Assembly: GCF_002335525.1 (NCBI RefSeq)
Contig: NZ_BDUF01000004.1
Coordinates: forward strand, 41,154 to 105,153
Length of the DNA: 64,000 bases
DNA from: Effusibacillus lacus
GTDB lineage: Bacteria > Bacillota > Bacilli > Tumebacillales > Effusibacillaceae
Direction: 5' to 3'
Positions within the stretch are counted from its first letter, which is position 1. Every line of letters starts with the position of its first letter. Below, one piece after another: positions 52,556 to 60,623 of the stretch. The position numbers and the translations under genes were made by a program. The notes under the pieces are model-generated. The model saw only the letters and a program-made list of their open reading frames with translations. It was not told the origin of the DNA and made no database searches.

Positions 52556-52724
52556 AGGATTTCCTCCTGTCCGTGGTCTGTGCGAAACAGACGCCATTGT
52601 TCTTAGTTCTGTTATATATCAGTTAGGTTGGTTTTGTCAAATACAGAATTGTGAATTTTTGTGAAACCTGTATTTTTCTCCGTTATAATAGATCGTAAAT
52701 GACTGATTCCATGGGGTGACCGGA

Positions 52725-53567
52725 TTGAAGTTCACGAAGATGCACGGGCTTGGCAACAACTACATCTATGTAAACCTTTTTGAAGAGAGACTCCGTGAAG
52801 AAGAACTGGCTGATTTGGCCGTTCGCGTAAGCAACGTCAACACGGGAATCGGATCGGATGGCATGATTCTGATCGGTCCTTCCGAACGGGCTGATTTTCG
52901 CATGCGCGTGTTCAACAACGACGGATCGGAAGCGAAGAACTGCGGCAACGGACTGCGCATGGTGGCCAAATACGTATACGACCGGGGGCTGACTGATAAA
53001 GATCAGTTTCAGATTGAAACCCTTGGCGGCCTGGTGGAAGCGAAGATCCAGACCGGAAGCGACGGCAAGGTAGAGGAGGTTACCGTTGACATGGGCCCTC
53101 CCCGGCTATTGAAAAAGGATCTGCCAATGCTGGGTGATCCTGAATCCAAAACGATCTCTGAAACTATCGATGTGGATGGAGTCCCCTATACGATTACAGC
53201 TGTCTCCATGGGCAATCCCCATGCGGTCATTTTTGTCGATGATATAACGCAGGTGGACGTGGCGGCTGTCGGACCCGCGATCGAGTTTCATCCTCTTTTT
53301 CCCGAACGGGTGAATGTGGAGTTTATCCAGGTCGTAGGCCGCGGAGAAATCATCTTTCGGGTGTGGGAGCGGGGATCCGGTATTACGCAGGCCTGCGGAA
53401 CCGGTGCGTGCGCGGCAGCAGTTGCCGGTATCCTGAACGCCCGCTTGGACCGCAAGGTCCTGGTACATCTTCTGGGTGGCGATCTGGTGATCGAGTGGAA
53501 GGAAGACGGTCATGTCTATATGACAGGACCGGCCGAGTATGTCTGTGACGGTGTATATTACGGATAA
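52725..53567 (+). CDS. dapF: Diaminopimelate epimerase
   Basis: 280 aa from TTG 52725, which has GGGGTGA 5 nt upstream; GTG 52716 is within that site. The catalytic cysteines are C73 (NCGNGLR) and C224 (ACGTGACAA). It converts LL- to meso-diaminopimelate for lysine and peptidoglycan. A TATAAT at 52684-52689 with a TTGTGA 19 bp before it may be the promoter. The EamA-type exporter gene follows 34 bp beyond. Confidence 0.95.
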   Translation: MKFTKMHGLGNNYIYVNLFEERLREEELADLAVRVSNVNTGIGSDGMILIGPSERADFRMRVFNNDGSEAKNCGNGLRMVAKYVYDRGLTDKDQFQIETLGGLVEAKIQTGSDGKVEEVTVDMGPPRLLKKDLPMLGDPESKTISETIDVDGVPYTITAVSMGNPHAVIFVDDITQVDVAAVGPAIEFHPLFPERVNVEFIQVVGRGEIIFRVWERGSGITQACGTGACAAAVAGILNARLDRKVLVHLLGGDLVIEWKEDGHVYMTGPAEYVCDGVYYG

Positions 53568-53601
53568 GCACAACGAAGAACCGCTGGACAAGGAGGAAAG
53601 T

Positions 53602-54549
53602 ATGAACGGAGAACGATCGGTCAAAGCGCTGCTTTGGGCCGTGATAGTCATCTGGGGGTTGAATGTGGTTATGATCAAGTTCTTGGTCGGCCACTTTCCT
53701 CCCGTAACCCTGGCCGCAATGCGCATTGGAGCCGCGACTTTTCTGCTGCTGGCCTTATTGCTGTCGAAACGTCTTCTGCAAAAGATTTCGGCAAAGGCCT
53801 GGCTGTATATCATAGGTGCTGGCATTTCCGGCATCTTCCTGCACCAGATTACATTGGGTATGGGGCTGCAAACGGCAAACGCCTCCACAGGTTCGCTGAT
53901 TCTTGGATTGAACCCTTTGGTGACCGGTATTCTGGCTTATCTGCTGTTCAGGGAACCGTTCACCTGGAACCGGATTCTTGGAGTGCTGCTGGGGTTTGTC
54001 GGGGTATTACTGGTGGTTGCAGGGGACTCGATGCTGGAAGGAACAGGTGGGCTGTTTCAATTCGGCCGAGGGGAATGGCTGGTGGTATTGGCCATGCTGA
54101 CCTATGTGTTTGCCGGTTTGTTTGTGAAAAAAGCGGCCGAAACCGTTCCCGTACTGCTCATTACCGCTTACATGCACATGGTGGGCACCGTTTGCCTGAC
54201 AGTTGCGGCATTGTTTGAAGTTGGGGTGCAAGGGGCGGTATCTTGGCCTACAGATTGGTTCGTCTGGGCGGTTCTCCTCTTCTCCGGCTGGGTGGCAACC
54301 GGCTTGTGCTCCATCTGGTGGAATAGTGGAATCAGCAGAATCGGGGCGGGGCGGACGGCGATGTATCTTAACGGCATGCCGGTGGCAAGTTTAGTGTTTG
54401 CCGTGTTGCTGCTGGGAGAAAAGTTAATCGGGATTCATGCCCTGGGCTTCCTTACCGTATTCGCTGGCATCTATCTGGGAACCATGACGAGAAAAAAGGC
54501 AGTTGCGTCAATTCCTCAAACTCTTCCATCCAAGGGAGGGTGTGCATGA
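53602..54549 (+). CDS. DMT-superfamily (EamA) transporter
   Basis: 315 aa from ATG 53602 after AAGGAGGAAAG; an in-frame GTG further up overlaps dapF and is unlikely. Ten helices in two EamA repeats (LLWAVIVIWGLNVVMIKF at the first). DMT permeases often export amino acids or metabolites. Lying just after dapF, a role in lysine or DAP export is possible but unproved. Confidence 0.88.
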   Translation: MNGERSVKALLWAVIVIWGLNVVMIKFLVGHFPPVTLAAMRIGAATFLLLALLLSKRLLQKISAKAWLYIIGAGISGIFLHQITLGMGLQTANASTGSLILGLNPLVTGILAYLLFREPFTWNRILGVLLGFVGVLLVVAGDSMLEGTGGLFQFGRGEWLVVLAMLTYVFAGLFVKKAAETVPVLLITAYMHMVGTVCLTVAALFEVGVQGAVSWPTDWFVWAVLLFSGWVATGLCSIWWNSGISRIGAGRTAMYLNGMPVASLVFAVLLLGEKLIGIHALGFLTVFAGIYLGTMTRKKAVASIPQTLPSKGGCA

Positions 54550-54596
54550 ACTTTGGGCAGACTAGTTGAAGAGTGGATTGTCAGGGGGAGTAAAAC

Positions 54597-55574
54597 ATGG
54601 CCGCCGTATGGGAATTAATCAAGAAAGGTAACACTTCATCAGCTGCGGCAGCTGTTGGGAACACGGTTCTTGCTGCAATCAAAGGTTTTGCCGCCGCAGT
54701 CAGCGGAAGCGGCCCGATGTTTGCCTCCGCCATGCATTCAGTTGCAGACGCCATAAATCAGGGGTTTGTGTTTGCCGGCAGCGTGTTGGCGGAACGAAGG
54801 CCCACTCGCCGCTTTCCAACGGGGTTTGGCCGGGTCATTAACATTTTCTGTATGGTAGCCGTCATCGTGGTTACCATTATGGCCTATGAGACCATCCGGG
54901 AAGGAATTCATCTGGTCCGACATCCGGTGGAAGCGGGCGGGGTTTGGCTGAACGTTTTGATTCTGGCCATCGCCATAGCCATTGACGGTTACATTCTGGC
55001 CAAGGCCATGAAGGAGATTGTCTTGGAAACGCGAATCAATACAAGGGGATTTGGAATTGTGGCAGGAGCTTTCCGCCATGTGGGACGGGCTGCTCCGCCA
55101 ACCCGTTTGGTGTTTTATGAGGACCTGGTGGCGACAACCGGCGCCTTCTTGGCTCTGTTTGGCGTCACTTTGTCCCATTTTACCGAGCTTGATGTACTGG
55201 ATGGAATTGTGACCATCCTGATTGGCTGTTTGATGGTGGGAGTTGCGTTCAGGGTTGGATACGACAGCATGGTCGGTCTGATCGGGGTCGCAGCACCGCG
55301 CGAAATTGAAGAAAAAGTTGCAACTATCATCCTGTCGGATTCCGATGTGACAGATATAAACAAACTGCGCATCACGCAGGAAGGCCGATTTTATCATGTG
55401 GAAAGCTATATTGAATTGCGCCCGGGCCTTGCACTGGCAGATGCGGACGACATCAAATTTCGAGTGCGGGACAGGTTGTTGGCAGACCCCGACATCGCCG
55501 ATGTCACATTGGGAATTCTGGAAGACAACGGCATAAGGGACTGGACGCCCGACAAACCGGAGGAACTGGAGTAG
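54597..55574 (+). CDS. Cation diffusion facilitator (CDF) family transporter
   Basis: 325 aa, about six helices plus a cytoplasmic C-terminal metal-binding domain (residues ~215-320). AMHSVADAINQGF in helix 2 is the H-x3-D site of CDF proteins, and a second site follows near LVFYEDLVATTGAFLALFG. It exports divalent metal (Zn, Fe, Mn, Co) in exchange for protons. It resembles the group with an extended TM5 region. GGGGGAG precedes the ATG. One base separates its stop from the next gene's start. Confidence 0.9.
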   Translation: MAAVWELIKKGNTSSAAAAVGNTVLAAIKGFAAAVSGSGPMFASAMHSVADAINQGFVFAGSVLAERRPTRRFPTGFGRVINIFCMVAVIVVTIMAYETIREGIHLVRHPVEAGGVWLNVLILAIAIAIDGYILAKAMKEIVLETRINTRGFGIVAGAFRHVGRAAPPTRLVFYEDLVATTGAFLALFGVTLSHFTELDVLDGIVTILIGCLMVGVAFRVGYDSMVGLIGVAAPREIEEKVATIILSDSDVTDINKLRITQEGRFYHVESYIELRPGLALADADDIKFRVRDRLLADPDIADVTLGILEDNGIRDWTPDKPEELE

Positions 55575-55575
55575 G

Positions 55576-56610
55576 ATGATGACCATTCGCAAAGCGGCAG
55601 TCTTGATTATACTGGGGGCAGTGGTTTTACTGCTTGTCCCTTACAGCATTCCACTGATTCTGGCATTGTTGACGGCCATGATGCTGGAACCGCTGGTTTT
55701 GTTTTTGATTCGCAATCTGAAGGTCAATCGGGGGATTGCGGTCACAATTTCATTTGTTCTGTTTTTTGCCTTTTTCGGCTATGGAGGGTATTGGCTTGGG
55801 ACGAAACTGATCGTGCAGGCAGTGGCCCTGGCCCAGCACTTGCCCGCATTTTCCGCAAGACTGTTTGAATCGGCGGAGAAATACATATGGATGTGGCAGA
55901 CTTATTACGCGTCACTGCCGGCGGAGACGGTTCGAACCATTCAGCAGGTCATTGGGGGACTTAAGAATTCGGCAGTAAATGCTGCTTCAAGTCTGGCGGA
56001 ATGGGTGGTTCGGTCCGTAGCCGCCTTACCCGGATTGTTCCTGATCTCTATCGTATATCTGATCGGACTTTTCTTGATCAGTCTGGATCTTCCCAGGATC
56101 CGTGTGGGGTTTTTTCGCATGTTTACCCCCTCGGCAAGGGAAAAGGTTGAACTGATTATGACGCAGCTCGGTCGTGCAACTGTCGGTTTTTTGCAGGCGC
56201 AGTTTATTCTAAGTCTTCTTACTTATATACTGGCATTAGTCGGACTTCTCATCCTGCAAGTGAAATATGCGGCAGTTATTGCGTTCTTGATTGTAATTGT
56301 CGACATTCTCCCGATTCTTGGCACCGGTTCTTTTCTGGTCCCTTGGGCGGTATACAGTTTTATGAAGGGTAATCCGCATCTGGCAATCGGGTTGGTGGTC
56401 CTTTTCCTTGTCATTACAGTGATTCGACGTATCATTGAGCCAAAGATTCTGGGCTCAAGTCTTGGCATCAGTGCATTGGCCGCGTTGACCAGCATGTATT
56501 TGGGATTCCAACTGATCGGTTTCTTCGGTCTCATCCTGGGGCCGGCTGTCGTCATCGTGATCGAAGCTCTCCGGAAGGCCGGCTTCCTGAAATTTAAGAT
56601 TGACTTTTAA
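55576..56610 (+). CDS. ytvI: AI-2E/YtvI-family integral membrane protein
   Basis: 344 aa, about eight membrane helices with a large loop after the second. The start IRKAAVLIILGAVVLLLVPY and C-terminal IIEPKILGSSLGISALAALTS match the PerM/AI-2E family; length and pattern fit sporulation membrane protein YtvI. Some family members are transporters of autoinducer or ion-related function; YtvI's function is unknown. The start is adjacent to the CDF stop, so they are co-transcribed. The gene symbol is tentative. Confidence 0.8.
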   Translation: MMTIRKAAVLIILGAVVLLLVPYSIPLILALLTAMMLEPLVLFLIRNLKVNRGIAVTISFVLFFAFFGYGGYWLGTKLIVQAVALAQHLPAFSARLFESAEKYIWMWQTYYASLPAETVRTIQQVIGGLKNSAVNAASSLAEWVVRSVAALPGLFLISIVYLIGLFLISLDLPRIRVGFFRMFTPSAREKVELIMTQLGRATVGFLQAQFILSLLTYILALVGLLILQVKYAAVIAFLIVIVDILPILGTGSFLVPWAVYSFMKGNPHLAIGLVVLFLVITVIRRIIEPKILGSSLGISALAALTSMYLGFQLIGFFGLILGPAVVIVIEALRKAGFLKFKIDF

Positions 56611-56626
56611 CACAGGGAGGATTCTT

Positions 56627-57094
56627 ATGGAACTGAATCTGACAGCCAAGACCGGGCATGATACACCTGATGAGTTTGCATCCTTGTCCGCAGTCGTTAT
56701 TGACGGAGATACGGTATTTGTGGATAACGGCGCGATTCATGGCAAAAGCCGGGTGGAACGGGGGATCCGGTTTGGAGCTTCGAGCCCCGATCAGATCCCT
56801 GACGGACGGCGCGTTGTTGTCGTTTGGGTCACTTTGAAAAAAGGGGAGGCCGGCATGGGCTTCAACGGGGTTTGTGCCGCTATTCCCTTCCGGATTGACG
56901 CGGAAGCAAAACTTGGATACAAAAACCTGCCCGATCAGGTGAACAAGATGGGGGATGCCATGAAAGGCGCCGTCAAGCTGGATACCCTTGAACCTGAAGA
57001 AGTGGCCAGGCTGGGGAATTTCCTGAAAGAGTTTCGAGGCGGCGAGTTGTGGAACAACACCCGCCCGGAAGTTCGGGAGGCGTTTGGCGAATAA
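56627..57094 (+). CDS. ywhD: YwhD-family protein
   Basis: 155 aa from ATG 56627 after CAGGGAGGATTC. RVERGIRFGASSPDQIPDGR, VVVVWVTLKKGEAG and YKNLPDQVNKMGDAMKG match the conserved core of Bacillus YwhD, a soluble protein of unknown function. In Bacillus ywhD also lies close to polyamine-related genes; here the next gene is an Orn/Lys/Arg decarboxylase. A strong terminator follows. Confidence 0.85.
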   Translation: MELNLTAKTGHDTPDEFASLSAVVIDGDTVFVDNGAIHGKSRVERGIRFGASSPDQIPDGRRVVVVWVTLKKGEAGMGFNGVCAAIPFRIDAEAKLGYKNLPDQVNKMGDAMKGAVKLDTLEPEEVARLGNFLKEFRGGELWNNTRPEVREAFGE

Positions 57095-57107
57095 CAGAAC
57101 CTGCCTA

Positions 57108-57140
57108 AGCAAGTCGCCAAGGGGTGGCTTGCAATTTTTT
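57108..57140 (+). terminator. Rho-independent terminator after ywhD
   Basis: GCAAGTCGCC and GGTGGCTTGC form a 10-bp stem (two G:U) around AAGG, followed by AATTTTTTT. Confidence 0.85.
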
Positions 57141-57251
57141 TCTTTCATGCAGGATACGCTTCTGATATACTACTTGCTGTATGTTTAGGAAGCCCAATGT
57201 GGTTCTTCCGTCCGGGCGACATCCTGTTTGGTGAAAGGTTGGGAGGTTGAA

Positions 57252-58715
57252 ATGAATAAACAAGAACAAGAGCGCACACCTTTGTTCACTGCGCTGCTGG
57301 AACATGCAAAGAGAGATCCGATTCAGTTTCACATTCCGGGTCACAAGAAGGGCAGCGGAATGGCCAGGGAATTCCGTGACTTCGTTGGACCCAACGCACT
57401 TTCGATAGACTTGATCAATATCACGCCGCTTGATGATCTGCACAGTCCGCGGGGAATTATCAAAGAAGCACAGGAACTGGCGGCCAAAGCTTTCGGCGCT
57501 GATTATACATTTTTTACTGTTCAGGGAACAACGGGTGCCATCATCACCATGATCATGTCTGTGGTTGGACCGGGAGACAAGATTCTGGTGCCCCGCAACG
57601 TTCATAAGTCGGTTTCGGCAGCCATCATTCTGTCCGGGGCCGAACCGGTGTTCATGCACCCGGAACTGGATCCGAAACTGGGGATTGCTCACGGAGTCTC
57701 TTACGACACTGTGCGGCAAACACTGGACGAGCACCCGGACGCCAAAGGACTGCTGTTGATCAACCCTACATATTTCGGGATCTCGTGCGACCTGAAGCGA
57801 ATTGTTGATTTGGCACATGAACGGGGGATTCCGGTTGTTGTTGACGAAGCCCACGGCGTCCACATCCACTTCCATGAGAAATTGCCCCTGTCCGCCATGC
57901 AGGCCGGTGCCGACATGGCAGCAACTTCGGTGCACAAGTTGGGCGGTTCGATGACCCAAAGCTCGGTTTTGAACGTCAAAGAGGGATTGGTCAATGTCGA
58001 TCATGTGCAGGCGATTCTGTCCATGCTCACTACAACCTCCACTTCCTACCTGTTGCTTGCGTCATTGGACGTGGCCCGGAAGAACCTGGCCATTCATGGC
58101 CGCGAATTGATTGATGAAGCGATCAAAATGGCCGAATATGCAAGGGAAGAGATCAACAAGATCGAGGGCCTTTACTGTTTTGGCAGGGAAATTCTGCACA
58201 ACTCGTCCGTTTATGATATGGACCCGCTGAAATTGACGGTTTCCGTAAAGGATTTGGGGATTTCGGGGTATGACGTGGAAAGGATACTGCGGGAAGAATT
58301 CAACATTGAGGTGGAACTGTCCGACCTTTACAATATCCTTTGTATTGTGACGGTTGGAGATACACAAGAAAATGTTGACGCATTGATAATTGCCTTGAGA
58401 AGAATTGCCGAACGGCACGTATATCAAACCGGGAAACCAATCATTCAAGTGCATCTGCCGGAAATGCCGAAGCTGGCCATGTCACCTCGACAAGCGTTCT
58501 ATTCACAAACGGAAATGGTCAAATTTGATGAGGCAGTCGGCCGGACTTTCGCGGAAATGGTCATGGTCTATCCGCCGGGGATTCCCATATTGCTGCCGGG
58601 CGAAATCATTACAAAAGAAAACATCGAATACATTCGCGAACACATGGAAGCGGGGTTGCCGGTCCAAGGGCCGGATGACCCGAATATTGAGTACGTGAAG
58701 GTTGTAAAAGGGTAA
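57252..58715 (+). CDS. speA: Orn/Lys/Arg decarboxylase family protein (arginine decarboxylase-like)
   Basis: 487 aa from ATG 57252 after GGGAGG. The PLP lysine is K229 (SVHKLGGSMTQ), and IPGHKKGSGMA and VDEAHGVHIHF are diagnostic. This is the short Firmicute form, aminotransferase-like fold I with a C-terminal domain, like SpeA of B. subtilis (arginine to agmatine, for polyamines). Lysine- or ornithine-specific variants look alike, so symbol is tentative. No speB/speE nearby. Confidence 0.87.
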   Translation: MNKQEQERTPLFTALLEHAKRDPIQFHIPGHKKGSGMAREFRDFVGPNALSIDLINITPLDDLHSPRGIIKEAQELAAKAFGADYTFFTVQGTTGAIITMIMSVVGPGDKILVPRNVHKSVSAAIILSGAEPVFMHPELDPKLGIAHGVSYDTVRQTLDEHPDAKGLLLINPTYFGISCDLKRIVDLAHERGIPVVVDEAHGVHIHFHEKLPLSAMQAGADMAATSVHKLGGSMTQSSVLNVKEGLVNVDHVQAILSMLTTTSTSYLLLASLDVARKNLAIHGRELIDEAIKMAEYAREEINKIEGLYCFGREILHNSSVYDMDPLKLTVSVKDLGISGYDVERILREEFNIEVELSDLYNILCIVTVGDTQENVDALIIALRRIAERHVYQTGKPIIQVHLPEMPKLAMSPRQAFYSQTEMVKFDEAVGRTFAEMVMVYPPGIPILLPGEIITKENIEYIREHMEAGLPVQGPDDPNIEYVKVVKG

Positions 58716-58727
58716 ACTGAATTTCAT

Positions 58728-58758
58728 TGTCACCGTCTTGATGGACGGTGGCATTTTT
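58728..58758 (+). terminator. Rho-independent terminator after decarboxylase
   Basis: TGTCACCGTC-TTGATG-GACGGTGGCA forms a 10-bp stem (one G:U), followed by TTTTT. Confidence 0.85.
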
Positions 58759-58814
58759 CCTTCCAGCAAGTTCCTAATGACTCTCCATAATCACCTTGGT
58801 AAAATGGTCAGGAA

Positions 58815-58965
58815 TTTGGCCGAATCGCACTCCGGTTGCACAGCAATACCGGATGGCGTACGGAGGAACCAATTATGGGGTGAATGCGGCCTGCATACCG
58901 GGAGGAATTGCAGATCGCCGGGAACCTTCTCCCGAACCCGTCAGCTAACTTCGGAGGCTTGGAAG
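58815..58965 (+). promoter_or_regulatory. ydaO-yuaA (cyclic di-AMP) riboswitch
   Basis: The RNA core is recognisable: GGCCGAATCGC at 58818, GGAACCAATTATGGGGTGAA at 58865 and CCCGAACCCGTCAGCTAACT at 58931. These are the highly conserved parts of the ydaO motif, which senses c-di-AMP and turns off cell-wall and osmolyte genes. Boundaries are approximate. It lies directly upstream of the frameshifted 3D-domain gene, the usual kind of target. A separate terminator for the expression platform is not clear. Confidence 0.85.
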
Positions 58966-58977
58966 GGGTTATATCAA

Positions 58978-59465
58978 ATGAATAGCATGTGGAAGTTGGC
59001 GGCTGGTGCTGTCGCAGCCGGCGTGATTGCCGCTGGTTCGCTTGTCTGCAGCAGTTTCGCGGCATGTCGGGTGGACACAGTTCTTCCGCCACATCCCAAA
59101 AGGTACAGCCCGAACCACAGAAAAAGACACCCGTGCAACCTGCCGCAGCCGGAACAACAATCACAATGAAAGCAACTGCTTACGGCCCTGACAACATTAA
59201 CTGGAAGTATGGCGGGAAGACGTACTCTGGAACAACTGTAAGGCAAGGAGTCATAGCAGTGGACCCCAATGTAATTCCGCTGGGAACCCGTGTTTGGGTC
59301 TCGGGATACAAGCATCTGAATCTTCCGGCCAATGGCTTCATGGCTGTAGCTGAAGACATCGGCGGGGCGATTCGCGGAAACCGCATTGACATCTTTATTA
59401 ACGCAGATGCACAAAGTGTTCGCAACTTCGGATTCCAAAATGTACAAGTGAAGATTCTCAAGTAA
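58978..59465 (+). pseudogene. 3D-domain cell-wall protein gene with an apparent one-base frameshift
   Basis: ATG 58978 follows GGAAGGGG and starts a clear signal peptide (MNSMWKLAAGAVAAGVIAAG to SSFAA). The matching mature protein is in the -1 frame: MKATAYGPDN, VDPNVIPLGTRVWVSG and AEDIGGAIRGNRIDIF are the 3D (lytic-transglycosylase-like) domain with its conserved aspartates. The shift must occur around 59050-59100. This may be a sequencing error, a real mutation or, less likely, programmed shifting. Its position after a c-di-AMP riboswitch shows it was a regulated secreted cell-wall enzyme. Confidence 0.75.
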
Positions 59466-59501
59466 ACCGGGAAGCGATCCGTATCCATTGGATCGGGTAG
59501 C

Positions 59502-59531
59502 CTCCTACCCTTCGGGGAGGGAGACTTTTTT
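59502..59531 (+). terminator. Rho-independent terminator after 3D-domain gene
   Basis: CTCC-TA-CCC-TTCG-GGG-AG-GGAG hairpin followed by ACTTTTTT. A smaller CGATCC/GGATCG hairpin precedes it at 59475-59495. Confidence 0.8.
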
Positions 59532-59535
59532 GTAC

Positions 59536-59567
59536 AAAAAAAATCCCGGTTATGCGCCGGGTTTTTT
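59536..59567 (-). terminator. Bidirectional terminator overlapping the hicB stop codon
   Basis: CCCGG (59545-59549) pairs with CCGGG (59557-59561) with T-tracts on both sides: T6 on + and T8 on minus. On the minus strand the hicB TAA (59550-59552) sits in the 7-nt loop. Confidence 0.75.
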
Positions 59568-59927
59568 AGGTGGTAATCCTACTGATCTGGACAACTGGTA
59601 GTTGATGTATTGATTTAAGCTAACGTTTTCTTCCTTGGCCTTTTCGGCAAGAATACGGTGCAGGGACTTCGGGACCCGAACGTTGAACTTGCCGGAGTAT
59701 TCTTCTGATTCCCGTTCTGGTTCCGAAATTTCTAATCCATCCTCTAAGGCAATTTCTAGCCAAGATACTTTTGCATCCTCAATCATCTTTATTGCCTCTT
59801 CCACAGTTTCTCCCTGACTTATGCAACCAGGAAGTTCCGGGATGGAAACAGCATAGCCCCCCTCCGGTGCAGGATGTAGAACGATTCGGTACGGAAGGCT
59901 CAAGTAGTAATCCAAGTCTTTATTCAT
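59550..59927 (-). CDS. hicB: HicB-family antitoxin
   Basis: 125 aa from ATG 59927, overlapping hicA by 8 bp. The N-terminal partial RNase-H-like HicB domain (YRIVLHPAPEGGYAVSIPELPG CISQG as two parts) and a C-terminal ribbon-helix-helix segment (FNVRVPKSLHRILAEKA) for DNA binding are visible. HicB binds and silences the HicA RNase and represses the operon. The pair is complete. The stop codon lies in the loop of the terminator. Confidence 0.92.
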   Translation of the reverse strand: MNKDLDYYLSLPYRIVLHPAPEGGYAVSIPELPGCISQGETVEEAIKMIEDAKVSWLEIALEDGLEISEPERESEEYSGKFNVRVPKSLHRILAEKAKEENVSLNQYINYQLSRSVGLPPKKPGA

Positions 59928-60168
59928 CCTCAAATTCCCCCTCAAGAACTTTAATTGCTTCTTCTACATAAACGGATAAAATGTGCGGCTGCCGGTAAGG
60001 AACCGTTACTGGTTTGGATCCTGCTTTTCGGTACACATAATGACTCGATCCACGCCTCGGTTGCCGTCTTTCAAAACCAGCTTTTACGAGAAGTTTGTCC
60101 AACTCCTCAAATCGCACCTGTTTGGGATTATTCTTGATCTTCTGCCAAAGCTTTTCAAGTTTGCTCAT
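59920..60168 (-). CDS. hicA: HicA-family toxin (mRNA interferase)
   Basis: 82 aa from ATG 60168 after AAGGTGAGG. The dsRBD-like fold with catalytic H43 (GSSHYVYRK) and VTVPYRQPH is typical of HicA, which cleaves mRNA without the ribosome. It precedes its antitoxin, the usual hicAB order. No promoter was confirmed in the 120 bp upstream before the neighbouring XRE gene's operator. Confidence 0.93.
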   Translation of the reverse strand: MSKLEKLWQKIKNNPKQVRFEELDKLLVKAGFERRQPRRGSSHYVYRKAGSKPVTVPYRQPHILSVYVEEAIKVLEGEFEDE

Positions 60169-60289
60169 CACGTACCTCACCTTTGATCTTATAGTACCGT
60201 ATATAGTGGCAAATATGCAAGGTGGAGATAGAAAAACTTTTCACCAAACTTCGCCAAAGGATTCGACAAGCCCTCTCTCGTACTCTTAG

Positions 60290-60311
60290 GTATACTTTTA
60301 TATTTGTATAC
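60290..60311 (+). promoter_or_regulatory. Operator-like dyad GTATAC-N10-GTATAC
   Basis: Two palindromic GTATAC boxes are separated by TTTTATATTT, making a nearly perfect 22-bp inverted repeat 15 bp before the XRE gene start. This is a typical autoregulatory site for a small helix-turn-helix repressor. Confidence 0.6.
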
Positions 60312-60325
60312 TTCTGAGGTGGGGA

Positions 60326-60516
60326 ATGTGGAAAACAGAATTCTTTGAGATCCTTGACGGCAGGCCTGCTACCTGGCTTACCAATAAATTGGGAGTACCA
60401 AGAACAACAATCAACAATTACTAAAAGGTAGACCTCCTCGTCTGGATCATGCTTATGCTATTGCAAGAGCCTTAGGGGTAACTGTCTACGAAGTATGGCC
60501 TGACTTAGCTTTTTGA
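60326..60516 (+). pseudogene. Frameshifted XRE-family helix-turn-helix regulator
   Basis: ATG 60326 follows GAGGTGGGG. Frame 1 reads MWKTEFFEILDG then TWLTNKLGVPRTTINNY and hits TAA. The next frame continues with L-KGRPPRLDHAYAIARALGV to a TGA. Joining them gives a normal ~63-aa XRE protein (TTINNYLKGR is the recognition helix region), so a T is missing in a TAC-TTA context near 60420. The dyad upstream supports a former repressor. Sequencing error is a real alternative. Confidence 0.75.
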
Positions 60517-60530
60517 GTCAGGTCTTTTTT
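60499..60530 (+). terminator. Terminator overlapping the end of the XRE gene
   Basis: CCTGACT (60499-60505) pairs with AGTCAGG (60516-60522), followed by TCTTTTTT. The second arm begins at the gene's stop codon. Confidence 0.75.
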
Positions 60531-60623
60531 ATTTATGTCATGAATTGTAATATTTTCCTGGTCTCTGGATACCCTATCATGTTGAGCAGATGTCCGCTTT
60601 CAGTTGCCTTGGGAGGAATTGGA

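Noticed and set aside
54007..55592. Antisense open frames over the EamA and CDF genes
   Set aside because: No ribosome sites and clear membrane proteins on the sense strand.
58978..59465. Programmed -1 frameshift in the 3D-domain gene
   Set aside because: No canonical X-XXY-YYZ heptamer in the incoming frame (nearest is CCC-AAA-AGG with T before it), so a plain frameshift or error is likelier.
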